Assembly: GCA_907163375.1 (NCBI GenBank)
Contig: CAJQUW010005232.1
Location: 186,001 to 250,000, forward strand
Length of the DNA: 64,000 nucleotides
Direction: 5' to 3'
From: Prostheceraeus crozeri
Taxonomy: Eukaryota > Platyhelminthes > Polycladida > Euryleptidae
A model generated the notes under the pieces. It did no database searches. It saw only the letters and a program-made list of their open reading frames with translations, and was not told where the DNA came from. Of this stretch, positions 1 to 11,764 are shown one piece after another. Positions within the stretch are counted from its first letter, which is position 1; every line of letters starts with the position of its first letter. The translations under genes and the position numbers were made by a program.

Positions 1-2429
1 TCGGATCTCGATCAATTCAGAAAATACAGAAATTCATGTTAAAATGTAAAAATATGTTTTAAAAATAGAAAACTGACCGGAAAAATTTCGGCGACCATAT
101 TTCTCATGCCTTAAAGACCTAAATTTACATCTGAAGTAGTATTCGTTATCACAGGTTATCTGCAAGTAGGTTAGTCCGGGACATTTTGGATCACACCACG
201 TATAATACAAGGAAGAGCGTTCATTGTCGGACAAAGAGTTTGATCTTTCGAAAAGAGAGTCAATCACACTCAATTCATCATCACTCATTTCTTTCGAGCA
301 AACACAAATTCTGAACATGAAAGAATTCGCTACGATCGATATCCAATTCCTCAAATAATTTCAATTTACGCAGTCTGGCGCTACACAAAAGTTGGTCTAG
401 GCCGATATAGTAGTTCCCGCCGCTCATTTGTCTATAGCATGAAAACTCGCCTTCTAAAGGATCAGTTTGAAAAATACCTGGTAAGATGTATTTTATTGCT
501 TCGTCTCTCAATAGCTCCTGAATCAATTTGGACAGCCCACGCAGAGTTTGGACAAAGGCGTCTCTAGTAACAGACGTGAAAGACTGTATTCTGTACGGCC
601 CTGAATTTCCGGGCATTCTTGAAATGGCTTCAGCTGTTTCACGAAGAAATACAATTCTGTTATCATTCGGATCGGAGAAAGGTTTTCTATCAGAGTCGTT
701 CAAAGCGAATGTGTCCCTCTATGGTTTTGATGTTTAGCATCTTCCACAACCTAAGAAAATAATCTATGAATTTCGCAGTATCAATACATCCATCATTCAC
801 AACACAAGTGCGGCTACTGTTTTCTCATTAAAGACTCGGAGCACGTGGCGAACATTTTGCTTCTCTATTGAAGACGGAAAACATATTGATATGTGAGATT
901 TGTTCGCTTAAACAATATTGGATGCCTCAGATCTATACAATTTGATGCAGTCACTAAATTTAGCTACAACTGTGCCTTTGTTTGGCAACTCAAATTTGAT
1001 CTCTTTTTTCTTTTCAGAAATCCAATTATTCCTCACATTTTTTAATAAGTGTACTGTGTCGTGTAGACAGTAAATGTATGAATCAGTGGACTGATGTTTA
1101 AACAAATAATTTTCGTTATCTGAAGAGCAGATAGATTTGTAGAAGCTTCTATTAACCGATGCGCTGTCACAAATAAATGCTTTGATTTTACCATCACATT
1201 CATTCACTATTTCAACAAGCTTCAAAATCTCACATTCAAGGAAACTCTGCAGTCAATGAAAAAACCGGAATTAGACGAACCATAAAAGCTCGATGACTCA
1301 AAAGTGGTTTCAACATTAAACTTAAAACAGTTCTAGCTGTTTTATTTGGATCATCTTCAGCTCTGCCTAAAAGATGGCAACCGCGGTATCTTACAGAGGG
1401 TGTTATGTACACTTCATCGAACAACAAAAAACATGTTCTCTGAATGCCAACAAGCTTGTGAAAAACGGCATTTATAGTGTCTTTGGCATCAGCAACACTG
1501 CCATACTTTTCAAACTTCCTATATGCTTTTTGACAGTATCAGGATGAGGGAGTAGTAGTGCTTTCTACAAATGTTATATGATTTTGTTCCGGCTAACAAC
1601 AGTTCTGTACTCACTTTCAAAATGGAAGCTGGATACTCGTATGGACGAGATGACATGTGTTTTACTTGAAATAATAAGAATTCAAGACGTCGCCTCACAT
1701 CCATGTCGATGTCAGCGAACTGCATAGAACGCTCAATGTTTTCTGCAGCACAATTGAGTTCGATTTCAAATGAAGTAGCGTTGATTTTGTAACAGATATC
1801 ACAGCTTCTAACTGAGACCACTTCGTCAACTTCCGTCCAAATCCGACCACAGACTTGATGTCAACACGTGTATTTTGTTTTACAGATGTTATAACAAAGT
1901 CACTTGTGACAGAAACACAATAATGAACGATGTTTTCACATATGAAGTGAATCATTTTGACCACTCTGTAGATGAACGTTTAACAACCCATAAATCATGG
2001 TCTTCGATGAAAGTTTTTGAGGAGAGTTGAGCGATGAATGATGTCCAATCAACGATGTTGTCAAGAGATTCGAATGTTTCCAACTCATCAGGAATAGAGG
2101 AACGAACTGAAGAAGAGACACGCTGATTCTCTACATCTCTGAGCGAAGAAGAAGCTGTTTGAATGAAATTCGAAGGCAGGCAATTAGGAAATATTGATGG
2201 TGGATTGATCGGTCGATTATAGCGCTTTGATTTTAACCATTTCTGTGTCCTCCGGCCAGTGAGAAGCACAAATGCCGATGTATTGTGTCACCTTTTTGAT
2301 CGTATTCGGTAACGCTTGCACCCAGCGATTTCGCTCCTCCTCTTCGTTTGGGAATCCATAAACAGTTACTTTTGAATCACTGGAATCGTAATTGCCCTTA
2401 CAGTGTATCACACAGCACTTCCGAGGCAT
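1..2429 (-). pseudogene. P-element / THAP9-like transposase, decayed
   Basis: This is a cut-and-paste DNA transposase of the P family. A THAP zinc finger opens the frame at 2429: the C2CH residues, an N-proximal MPRKCCVIHC and the ASHWPEDTEMVKIK end are readable. Then come a linker (about 1952-2220), a region with LEFLLFQ (about 1519-1810), the catalytic domain with LFDEVYITPSVRYRG (1236-1427), ICDSASVN and LHDTVHLLKNVRNNW (908-1225), and the C-terminal P-specific domain with DPLEGEFSCYRQMSGGNYYI (281-703). The frame changes near 2225, 1960, 1810, 1550 and 1230, so no single open frame remains. The shifts are small and lie inside conserved blocks, so decay is more likely than introns. The C-terminus may run off the left edge. 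Family assignment is firm; the state of each break is my reading. Confidence 0.85.
2217..2429 (-). CDS. THAP domain segment of the P-like transposase
   Basis: A 70-residue open frame starting MPRKCCVIHC. It has the C-x(2-4)-C and later C-x2-H spacing of a THAP zinc finger, which binds DNA at transposon ends. The following conserved block (SKRYNRPINPPSIFPNCLPS) lies in the next frame (1952-2269). A one-base shift near 2225 therefore separates the finger from the rest of the protein. Confidence 0.75.
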   Translation of the reverse strand: MPRKCCVIHCKGNYDSSDSKVTVYGFPNEEEERNRWVQALPNTIKKVTQYIGICASHWPEDTEMVKIKAL

Positions 2430-3837
2430 TTCGACAAGACCTCAAGTAGCGCACTCGATGAAAGTCTTAATGCGATGATTCGAGTCTGTGTATTATGTGC
2501 ATTATCCGCCTGACGGTGCAGTGCAGAGTCATAACGATAACAACAGCAGAGAGCTGGGAAGACAGTGTTAGCTGATCGGCCGCAGTCAACTGTCAGCCTA
2601 TAAAACTCGACACAATGATTTCGCTTTCCGCGTCCTGGCAGCTTATTGATATCTAGTTGTCCTTGGCACAGCCAATCGGCACTTGCTGGTTTGTTATCAT
2701 TTATCTGCTTTTTATTCTGTGCTTCCTTTTTTATATCGCGACAGAATATTCGATTGAAGCTTTTTGCACTTTATTCGCGTGTAGGCCTTTTTTAGTTGGC
2801 ATGCCCCATGCCTTGATATCAAATAAGACCTGCTATCCATGGATGTGCTTCGCGCTTGGCACCATGTCGACTATAGTTAAGCATCATCGAAGAGGATCTT
2901 GTTAGTTTAATTACCGGAATATATACGTTTATGTTTCATGTATGGAAAGGATGAATTTACTGAAAAATTGGTAGCTCAAGTGCCCACCGTCCTAAAAAAG
3001 GGATGGGTTGATTGAAATCAATAGAATATTTTTCCAATTGAATGCATTTATCAGTAATTTAGGTTAATACAAAAATATCATTTTACTAATGTCCTATAAA
3101 GCTAATGGCAAAAAATCATAAACGCTTATTTTTTTCTTTCATATGAAGGCATTTTCAAATTTGAAAATCAAAGGTATTCAAATGAAATTATTTTTTACAT
3201 GACAACAACATGATGCGAGCAGACTGATGAAAATATTCAATTTGGGTATAAATCATTCAACTAAATCAAGCTGAAACTTTGAAATAAGTGATACTGATAA
3301 CCTATCAAAGAACTAGGGGCACTAATGGGTTAATATCCAAGTGAAAAATCACGGCCGGTTCTGTATCTATCTCTTTCGAAAGCATCGTTGGGTGTACGAT
3401 CATCGGTCAGGCAAAATCATCTCGTATGTAATATTTTGTTTTCATCTCATTTCACTAAGTTTACAAGGAATTACGTCATCGGATTCATTTTGACAACAAA
3501 CCATTCCTAAATCAATCACCGTCGCAGTGGTCTTTGTGGCAGAGTCTTCAGTCTGCCACGAGAAAAACTGAGTTCAAGCCTTGATCGGGAAGCCTTGATC
3601 CCCAGATTGATGATGGAAAAGATATGTACTTTCATGTCTGTGCATGCCGTACTTGCAGCACTTAGACTGCTACGAACTACGAGGTGATCTGTATAAAATC
3701 ATGGAGTCAAAGGGTATCATTAGAAAGCGATGGGCAGACAGCAGGTTCTCATGGCATTCAAATGACGATATTCAGGGAGAAAATGAATAAATAACTTAAC
3801 CGTATTTATGCTCGGAAGCACATTAGACACGGAGCCT
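2430..3837. other. Intergenic or intronic stretch without a gene
   Basis: This may include the 5' end of the P-like element, but I could not find its terminal inverted repeat. The plus-strand frame 2657-2905 is short, hydrophobic by composition and has no recognisable domain, so I do not call it. The rest is AT-rich unique-looking sequence. Confidence 0.4.
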
Positions 3838-4036
3838 ATCTTCCATGTGGCTGAGTTGTTATTCATCCCACTCTCATTCTTCTTGTGCTGATGAGTGTTT
3901 AGCAAGAATGCAGAGTGTACCTCTTTTAAAAGTCTTAGGTTTGATCCGACCAAGGTCTGAACCAATGTCTTCCGGACGCAGAGCGAACACTCTACCACAA
4001 GGCCACAGGGCCGGCAAGAATCTGTTATTGTTGCTG
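3838..4036 (-). repeat. tRNA-derived SINE, family 1
   Basis: On the minus strand the sequence begins with a tRNA-like head. It has an A-box-like TGGCCTTGTGGTAGAGTG near 4005 and a B-box-like region around GGTCGGATCAAACC near 3945, followed by a tRNA-unrelated body. The head and body order is that of an RNA polymerase III SINE. I see only one copy of this family in the window. Confidence 0.55.
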
Positions 4037-4779
4037 CTGTTGTTTTAATACGTATCAATACATAATTATCCTAGAAACACTCCTATTATCTAAAATGATG
4101 TAAAGACATTGCCTAATATGCAGTACTGATCATGTAAAACTCAAACAATTGCCTGCATCGATGTAAGCGGCTTTACCTAGTTCGAGAGCGGTTATTATTC
4201 GAAGAAGTGTGGTATTTATTTTGTTCTACGATCATCGATGTAGACAGCAAGTCCTCCCCTATGAAGAATGGTTGGTGGACGTAAAGCGAGAAAAAAGAAA
4301 AAAGAAAATGTAGTCCGAAGCTGAACATGAAGATAAAGCTTGTAAAATTCACCAGTTCAATTTGAATCGACTTCCCACAACGAACAGAGTACATAAGTAT
4401 CGAATTATTTCTTTATCTGTTTTGTAGGAAATCCCTGAGCCCGATGTTGGCAAACAAAAGCTAATTTAATTTTCCGTGTACTTTCGGTGCGCTCCGCGCA
4501 TCATCTTCAGAGATACTGATAAAAGCAGATCATCATGCGGACACAAACAGATGAACACAGTTCAGGCATGCATTGCAGTGCTGGAAGAATCAAGTACAGC
4601 GAACATCAAAATAACAAGTCACAAGACATTAATAACACCACGAAGACAGAAAAACTAGTAGAAGTACATTACCAATAAACCAAAATTAAGTAGTGAGATA
4701 AAACTCGACAAAGATAACAAAGAAATGAAAAACTATTTACGACAGCTATTTGTGCAAGACACTGTCTCAAGCAGACCCC
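4037..4779. other. No gene seen
   Basis: AT-rich sequence upstream of a Penelope-like remnant. The short open frames at 4173-4394 and 4476-4658 have no domain, no splice context and no similarity that I recognise. Confidence 0.35.
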
Positions 4780-4995
4780 AAGTCGTGGTTGACTCGGTTG
4801 CCCTTGCTAAGTCTCTTCGTTTAGGTCGCCTCTTTGATAAACCTTCTTCTCCACCCACTCGCTGCTCAACACTGAAACACCTCTGATTGATCCACCTTCA
4901 AATTCTTGACAGCATGCTTGAGCTCTTTCTGCCTGTCTTTCACGGTTCATCCAGACTGACCAACGTAAACCCAACCACATTCAAAATCACAGAAT
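4780..4995 (-). pseudogene. Penelope-like element GIY-YIG remnant
   Basis: On the minus strand, around 4985-4890, the frame reads FECGWVYVGQSG, then a stop, then TVKDRQKELKHAV. This matches the CG-x2-YVGQT-x-R-x-L-x2-R-x2-EHK-x-AV core of the GIY-YIG nuclease at the C-terminus of Penelope-like retroelements. The downstream part (to about 4780) carries further stops. It is a short dead fragment. Confidence 0.5.
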
Positions 4996-5289
4996 TAGAT
5001 TCATCTGCGTGCGCTTCAGTTTCCTAGAATGGAAGGTTTATATGTAACTTAAATATCGAAATGGCACATCACAATTAGACAACTTGCTCCTTCTCGAATG
5101 GATAATTCGTGTATCTCTTGCTATTGGAAATGGCAAACAATAAGCTGTCAGCAGAGGACACCAGAGCCAGTGAGAGATGCGTGCGTGCTGTGATATCACT
5201 TCGCATACACCAAAACACACATCGCTGCCTTGGCTAATATTCGATTCAGTGTATGCACTATACAGTGAGAAATACCGAGGAGAGGATGT

Positions 5290-5525
5290 GAAAACATCAA
5301 GTGAACTAATTTTCGTACGCCTGCTACTTTTTTTAATAATGGTCGGAAGGGCCAACATTATCGAGAAAACTTGTACGCAATGATCTGAATTCTTCGAATC
5401 TGAAGGAATTTTGGCAATCGAAGCACTTTGCTAGAACTCACATTAATCCGCAAGCGACGCACGACTTTTTTCCTATCTCTGTAAGGTACTAGGAATTCCT
5501 TTTTGCCCACTTAATAGGTTCCTCG
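5290..5525 (-). repeat. Interspersed repeat R1, partial copy
   Basis: This segment is similar to 60370-60610 in the same orientation and to 47370-47600 in the other. A shared block runs through GAATTCTTCGAATCTGAAG and the phrase near CCGCAAGCGACGCACGAC. It has no coding capacity. The class is unknown. The full unit seems to be about 480 bp (see 60128-60610). Confidence 0.65.
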
Positions 5526-5856
5526 ATGTGCCGTCAATTTCGTATTAATCACACTTCTAGCAAACCGAAGCAGATAAACAAAATATTTAATCATGTGTTC
5601 AGAACAGTTGAAGGAATACATTACTCTGTACTGCTTCGGAGGATGCTGACGTTTGCGCACGAGAGTGGATCGCAAGGTTCGCATAGGCTTCATACTGACC
5701 TTATTAACTCCGGCACCATGTTCGAATTATTTCTATTGTCGGACAGAACTCACATCTCACTACTTCAGCATCCAGATCTAGTCTGAGGGTGATGCATAGA
5801 CCGGCCGCTTGATGCATTGCATCTATTTCTCCACTCACCAATACTCTTCTTTGCAG

Positions 5857-6192
5857 GGTGTCATATTCAGTATTGATTACAATCATTCCACCAATCGCTT
5901 GTGTTCCGTCTCTGACGATCGTTCAATCGCAGTGTGGATTGGTGAGTCACCCTCTGAGGATGGTTGGACGGCCTTCCGCTGTCTCTGCCGCTTCATAGCT
6001 CACGAAGCGCGTGTATGGGCGGCCGTTCTGACACCGTTTGGTGCTGTATCCATCGGCGAAGACTGTCATGTGAATGTTTGGAGTTTCCAAGACACTGTGG
6101 GTGATGAAAAACCTTGGAGAAAGATTCATTCATTTGAAGCGCACAGAGGAAGAGGTGTTTGGAGTCTTGCAGTCAGAGAGGACGGCCTATTG
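5857..6192 (+). CDS. WDR6: WDR6 exon A (first in window)
   Basis: WDR6 is a large multi-propeller WD40 protein. In animals it pairs with FTSJ1 (yeast Trm734 with Trm7) to 2'-O-methylate tRNA position 34. This exon encodes 112 residues including VSDDRSIAVW, HEARVWAA, SIGEDCHVNVW and HRGRGVWSLAV, a run that matches the middle of the first WD40 propellers of WDR6. The acceptor is TTCTTTGCAG before 5857 and the donor is GTGAGT at 6193. Both boundaries are phase 0. Residues before this (roughly 200 in vertebrate WDR6) must lie in exons further left. I searched 2430-5856 for them and saw none, so they are probably outside the window. Confidence 0.9.
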
Positions 6193-7284
6193 GTGAGTCA
6201 TGTTTGGTATTTAAATTATTTCTACCATAATTAAATTGGTTGAGGCTAACCTCCGGTAGATCATAAAGAAAAATAATAATACTATAGGCCTAACTAAAAA
6301 CTGAAAGAAAAAAATATAACTTACTACTGCGTTTTAAACAAAATTATAAATCTAACAACTTACTTATAACATTAGCGTCTAAAAAGGAGTGATTATAGAC
6401 ATGACACTCGTGTCTCTGCTTATATACTTCAAACTTTGTAACTTATCTAAATCCCAATCTGCTATCAGTCAAATACATAGGGAGAAGTGTGATTTTGTTC
6501 TACTTTAAAAGATGATGGCTTCTGGATGCTACTGCTTCTAGTAATCAGTAGGAACAGTCACAAGTAATTTTGAATTTCTAGTAAGTTGATGTGTCCGTAG
6601 CATTGTGATTAGGAAACTTTTAGTGAATTGCTATCGGCATATTGGCTTTTTTGTCATATTCACTTACATTGGTTCTACATAGTTCCAGCCTATTCTCCAC
6701 ATACTGTAGGGTTATTTTATTTCGCGGTTTTATCAATTCGGTCACTTCGCACGGTATTTAATTTCGCCTTTAGTATGTTACAGCACGGTAGTATGCTGTA
6801 GTGGTTTACACACAGAGCTATTTTTTCAAGAAAAGTGCTATTATCTGAAGAGAGAAGAAAATGCTACAAGAAAATTGCGTTGATTGGCTGAACGTTCCTG
6901 CTCACGGCCCGTCCGAGCTTTAGCTTCGTGATTCTGATGGCCGAACGAACTGTACCAAAGACTTCTACGCAGGTAAGCTATCTGATGGACTATCATTTGA
7001 TGCCACTCTTTCAAGCATTAACATTGATTTACGCCTCTCCGTGATGAAGCCTTTGTATTGCAAATGGCTCATTAAAGCCTGCGAACCCGTTGAGGCTGAA
7101 AACGGCGCCTTCATCACGGGATGGCGGAAGACCGGTTTTCTGGATGCCTGCGAAAAGTGCAAAACACTGTATTATGAAGCCTCTGTATTTTTTTAAGGAT
7201 TTTGCGTCACTTTTTACCCCTACTGGGGCCTTGGACGGTGCTGACTTAAGTCAGACTTTGTTTGGAGCGTTGTGGTGCTATGTA
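6193..7284. other. WDR6 intron, left part
   Basis: This is a non-coding intron. It contains a TATTTCGCGGTTTTATC motif near 6715. A related TATTTCGCGG...CCGCGAAAATTA palindrome lies at 7530-7575. Together they may mark the ends of a small unclassified MITE. No gene is seen. Confidence 0.4.
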
Positions 7285-7400
7285 GTCCGGATGCCCTTCC
7301 TGCCGACTTCCAATGACACTTTCCGGGTTCGACCTCTGGACCATGAGATCGCTAGTCCAAGTACGCAACCACTGTGCCACGGACACCACGGACTGTGTAT
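7285..7400 (-). repeat. tRNA-derived SINE, family 2, copy 1
   Basis: Minus-strand copy with A-box-like CCGTGGCACAGTGG near 7378 and B-box-like GGTCGAACCCGG near 7335. A conserved 3' core follows that reads GTCATTGGAAGTCGGCAGG and then AAGGGCATCCGG. The other copies are at 43713-43825 (plus) and 50820-50932 (minus). Confidence 0.75.
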
Positions 7401-8860
7401 GACTATGTGCATCGTGTTGTACGCTTGTAATGCGTTTATAACAAAGAATTCTACACAGTTAAAATCTATTGCGAAGACATACTTTGCGTACTGCATTCCT
7501 ATGTGGAATTTTTAACCTCTGAATTTTTCGCGGGTATTTTATTTCGCGGTTGTCATCAAACCGCGAAAATTAACAGCCTTTCAGTAGTTCTCACATGTTC
7601 ACATAGAGACAGCACGATGTCATGTATCAGAAACTTCCACACAGCCTGGTACACCCCTTGCCTACTACAAAACAGCGCGTCTGCCTGATAAGATGAGTTG
7701 TCTTTCATAGATAGATTGGATTGAAAGCCTCATGTGATTCCAATGGAGATGATGTTACACGACTTTCTTGAGCTATTGACTGTAGATTTCACAAAGAAGC
7801 ATTTCTTCATGAGATATAAACAAAGCATCTGCAGGTCATGCTCCTTCATACGAGTAGTCGTCCGAAACAACTGACCGACGTGCAAGTGTGCTAATCAAAG
7901 AAGAGAGGACAATATAAGCGACCACTAATGAAGGAGGATGACCTGTACATGTGCAAATCATGAAGAAACACCACGGCAACCTAAATCTTCAGTCAATAAC
8001 TCAACTTCTAGATTGGAAATATATAGGATTCTTCAATCCAGGTTATCTCTGAAAGACAAACAATCCGTCAGGCAGTGGAGTTATCTCGCTATTTGACGGA
8101 ATTATAGTTCATCACGTAATTTATTGATCAAATCATTGTTATTTTCAGCTTTGTAGTCATCATTTTGGGTTCATAGATGTTTTTCAAAGAATGGGACTGC
8201 ACTTTTAATGAGTCCAAGTGACAGATAATGTCAGATGACATGTACGTATATGTATTAGAGTTGTTACCTGATATGTAGTTGACTTGGAACATGTGCATAA
8301 ATGTCTAAAAATGTATAATTCTGCTGTTTTGAGCTGACTTGTAGTCATACTTATATTTATAAGCTTAGTTTACTAGGTTTAAAAGTCGACTTATTGTAAA
8401 CAAACTCCTGATAATTTAGACCGCACTACATATTCATTGCATGTATTTTATGACGTCGAAAGGAAAAGAAAAGCGAAACATTTGCAAAAAAGTTAAATAG
8501 AGCCGACAATCTAAGATGATGACGTCATGGGAAAAGGTGCCGACCGATTACTTAAACATTTTGACTTTTTTATCTCTAACTCTTACCACATGGCCAGACC
8601 AACGAAGGTCTTGTGATGTCTATGATGATCTCCAAAACCACTGCTTTTGCAATTCTGTCATTCGATTTCCTGTCCAATAGTCTGACACCACACGTCCACT
8701 GTAGCATTCGCATCTTCGAATCGGCAATTGTAAAACAAGCACCGGGAAACCCTCCGCTTTCAAATAAGTAAAATTGAGTTTTCTATGTTTCCATCCTTTT
8801 AGAAAGTAATTACAATTACATACTACCTACTTCAGTTAATGAGTAGCGTTAATTTCTATT
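7401..8860. other. WDR6 intron, no gene
   Basis: Intron sequence without a supportable coding region. The plus-strand frame at 7503-7688 is a chance open frame. AT-rich, with no clear tandem repeat. Confidence 0.4.
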
Positions 8861-8865
8861 TTTTC

Positions 8866-8972
8866 GATCGTTTATTGACGAGATCTTTCGACCGTTCTAC
8901 ACGATCATCGTCAGGAACGGTCTTGACAATGTTCGTGTAGAACGGTAGAAAGATCTCGACAATAAAAGATCG
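8866..8972. repeat. Imperfect hairpin, about 107 bp
   Basis: The left arm (CGAGATCTTTCGACCGTTCT region, 8868-8910) is the reverse complement, with few mismatches, of the right arm (AGAACGGTAGAAAGATCTCG region, 8930-8972). A short loop lies between. This looks like a foldback or an inverted tail duplication of a retroelement end. It lies about 90 bp before a WDR6 exon. Confidence 0.7.
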
Positions 8973-9063
8973 TTTGCGGACTCCCTAGAAATTATTGCAA
9001 TGAATAAGGATCCGTTATTTCAAACAATGAGTAGCGTCATAAAGCCATATTTTCAACTTTCAG

Positions 9064-9498
9064 GCAAGTGGTGGCAATGATGGGGCCATCTTTGTTCACC
9101 CTCTGAAATCTCAGCGTTCTCGGTCCTCAATTTCATCATCGACAGAGTTCCAAATGTTGACTGCTTCAGACTTCCCTCGGAACATATTCTATGGACCTGA
9201 TGGAAGCCTCTATGTGGTCACTGATGAGGCCAGTCTCCTTCGCCGAACACTTACGGAGACCAAACTTCGTCATGTGACGTCTCTAGGCAGTGAATTGATG
9301 CATTACAACGTTCTGGCGGTCTCCAGGGATCGAGGGTCAGTCGTCATCGGCTCATTGTCTGGATCTCTTCTTCTCCTGGACATCAGCGATGGAGTGAAGG
9401 AGGTTTGGAAGAGTTGTGCAATGTCAGGGAAAGTGATGTGTGTTGTCATGTTGGAATGTGGAATATTGTCGAGCTCAGCGGATGGACAAATTACTCTA
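9064..9498 (+). CDS. WDR6: WDR6 exon B
   Basis: This exon encodes 145 residues in phase 0. It begins ASGGNDGAIFVHP, which continues the WD repeat cut at the end of the previous exon. Further WD-like strands follow (YVVTDEASLLRR, SRDRGSVVIGSLSGSLLLLD) and it ends SSADGQITL. The acceptor is TTTCAACTTTCAG and the donor is GTAAGC at 9499. The serine-rich stretch RSRSSISSSTEF (about residues 19-30) is a likely loop between blades. Confidence 0.9.
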
Positions 9499-10019
9499 GT
9501 AAGCTACCTTCAAGCAATAGTAAAATCTGACAATTCATTAATGAATAATTCCTCACTTTTAGCATTTTCAACTACCAGAAAAAAAGTCATGAACTGACAC
9601 AACAAAATTATTCCAATATGTCGGCAACAATCATATTCCTTTCCTGATTTGATATTGATTGATATTGTGTCTAATGTCAGGTTACTATGAATGAATTTAT
9701 CTCATATTAGATAAAATGAAACTTAAAACATTTAGCTTAAAAAGAATTAAGCTGACTACCAAGTTACATGAAAAGTATCATGTCCTCATAAAAAAATTGA
9801 CAACAAATTCTGCTTCATGGCTCTATTCGCGAGCTTGTGAACTTACACCAAATTTAGTTATTTTTTCTAATACGGTTATATGGATCTTTTAAGCTTTCAC
9901 TTGCCTAATCATTCTATTGTATGTTAACATCATGGTGAATAATTGAGTTACAAATTGGAAAAATTTCTGAGTGCATGGTTAGAATTGAACTGATTTACAT
10001 GGGGTTTCATTATTTATTT
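9499..10019. other. WDR6 intron, no gene
   Basis: AT-rich intron sequence. Nothing recognisable up to the inverted-repeat-flanked Penelope fragment that begins near 10020. Confidence 0.4.
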
Positions 10020-10020
10020 C

Positions 10021-10552
10021 GTAGATGAAACATAAGGCAACTTTCATACGAGAAAGTATATTTCATAAAAATAAAAGTGACAAGGCCCTCGGGCGCTCGG
10101 AGAGGGCTCTGCAACGCAGGGTTGATGAACATCTTCCTCGCTGGCTCATGAATGGCTCAAGTACGCGGCCGCGGTCTTCCAAGCCACCATCCAGTGCAGT
10201 GACGCGCCATGCAATGGAATGCGACCGCTTTGACAGATCACGAGAGAAGATCAATCACTTCAAGATTGTCACACGTGCACGTCATCGCCTATTGTTGCCG
10301 CTTATTGAGAGTACGCACATACTAAAGTTCAAACCCGATCTATGCGTGCATAAAGAATTCCTGTTCACTCTTAAGTTAGCGTGGCAGTAGCGTGGTGCAT
10401 CATATATAAGACGATCATTTCAATGTAGCCTACAGTATTTCTTTCCCAAGGTAGACCTGAAGAGCGTGGGCGAATGGCCTTGTCACTTTTTTATTTTTTA
10501 TGAAATATATTTTCTCGTATGAAAGTTGCCTTATGTTTCATCTACAAAATAA
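10021..10552. repeat. Inverted repeats flanking a Penelope-like 3' fragment
   Basis: The left arm, about 10021-10094 (GTAGATGAAACATAAGGCAA onward), is nearly the exact reverse complement of the right arm, about 10478-10547 (ending TTGCCTTATGTTTCATCTAC). The arms enclose about 380 bp that carry the GIY-YIG end of a Penelope-like element. I see no target duplication. Confidence 0.75.
10088..10390 (+). pseudogene. Penelope-like element, GIY-YIG endonuclease C-terminus
   Basis: From about residue 22 of the open frame at 10025, the protein reads LGRSERALQRRVDEHLPRWL, then SSAVTRHAMECDRFDR, then RARHRLLLPLIESTHI and LCVHKEFLFTLKL. This is the typical C-terminal half of the GIY-YIG nuclease of a Penelope-like element, which nicks target DNA for reverse transcription. 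The reverse transcriptase and the GIY-YIG core tyrosines are missing, so the fragment is 5' truncated exactly where the left inverted-repeat arm begins. Confidence 0.7.
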
Positions 10553-11006
10553 TCCCGACAACAAATTATTTATTTCATTTGTTATCTGAAGAATATTTTT
10601 AGAATCAATATTTTCAGGCAAATTGTGAATTTTCGAAGTAATACTTGCTTTAAAACTTAACCATTTCAAGCTCAGTTGTGTCTCGAAGGATTTGTAAAGT
10701 TCTATTCTTTCTTCTGCTTTGCAATCGTTCTTCATTGTTAATTTCTCCAAGACGGTAAAAAAGATAGTTACAGAAAGTACATCAGATAAAGTTAATTCAA
10801 TGAAATCGAAGCTTCTTTCACATCGGGAATTTAATTGATGCTGAGTTGTTACTCTACCTAGTGCTCACTATGCTGAAGTGATAGATTTAAGTGATTACTA
10901 ACTGCAACTCACAACATGCAATCAAGAACAGCTGGTGCAGAATGCGTGCATTCACAAACTAAAAGAGCTCAAATGTGAACATCATCAAACTTCGTCCCTT
11001 CTGCAG
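10553..11006. other. WDR6 intron, no gene
   Basis: AT-rich intron. The minus-strand frame 10538-10750 has no recognisable domain. Confidence 0.4.
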
Positions 11007-11306
11007 TTATCTGATGCTGGGGAAGTTTCGGTACGCCTCCAGTTGCCGCCGGCTCGCCGGTATTGGTGGATGACGGCAGCTGCCTGCAAATTACCTTACA
11101 TAGTCATCGGAGATCGAGAAGGGTCCATTCATCTCTTCTCCACGGACCGTCCCGGCCCTCCTTTGCATTCCATCGGCAGTCATGGACGACACGGGGTCAC
11201 TACGGTCCACTGGTCGGAGGAAATAGTCTCCTCAGCCGGTAAGAACGGCGTCCTGCTGCAATGGCGGGTTATTGATGATCATCTGGAGACAGTCTGTCAA
11301 TATAAG
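11007..11306 (+). CDS. WDR6: WDR6 exon C
   Basis: This exon encodes 100 residues, phase 0 on both sides. The sequence RRYWWMTAAACKLPYIVIGD, then REGSIHLF, then HGRHGVTTVHW and SSAGKNGVLLQW follows the conserved W-x-T-x-A...VCGDRRGS-type WD strand and the HGKQGVT-x-V block of WDR6. The acceptor is CCCTTCTGCAG before 11007 and the donor is GTGAGA at 11307. It joins directly to exon B and exon D without breaking frame. Confidence 0.9.
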
Positions 11307-11764
11307 GTGAGATCCGTGCATGAGTCCCCTGTGAGGGCAGGATGTTAATCCGATTAATATCAAGAGGAATTTGACCCTTGCCTGCTTTTCGTTTAACTTG
11401 AATGCAATGAAGCACAGGAAACGTATCTTGAGGAAACTATCTGCTGTTGAACTAATGCGAGCAATCACATTTTGTAATGAGTAAGCAAGTTAAGATTGCA
11501 GCACTACTTTTTAAAGCAACACTGTTGAGAGAAGAGTGGTAAGCATGCAATAGTAGAATTCCTATTGCTTCTGAAATGCGTGTAAGTTGTTATAATCCAT
11601 CTGAATTTGAAATCCTTTACTTCAAAAGAGAATAATTCATACTACTCTTTAAAATGTAAAGTAGCATTGTATTTTGTATTTTTGGATATGTAAAGGCAAT
11701 CAGATTCTTCACCAGTAATTGAATTAATGACAAACATTTAATCATTGCTCCCTCTAACCTGCAG

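Noticed and set aside
2657..2905. 82-codon hydrophobic frame resembling a membrane peptide
   Set aside because: It is short, begins with no convincing context and has a composition like the surrounding AT-rich DNA.
5809..6234. Calling the open frame from the ATG at 5809 as a complete small WD protein
   Set aside because: The conserved sequence begins exactly after the AG at 5856 and ends at the donor at 6193. The outer codons are intron, and the WD repeat continues in the next exon.
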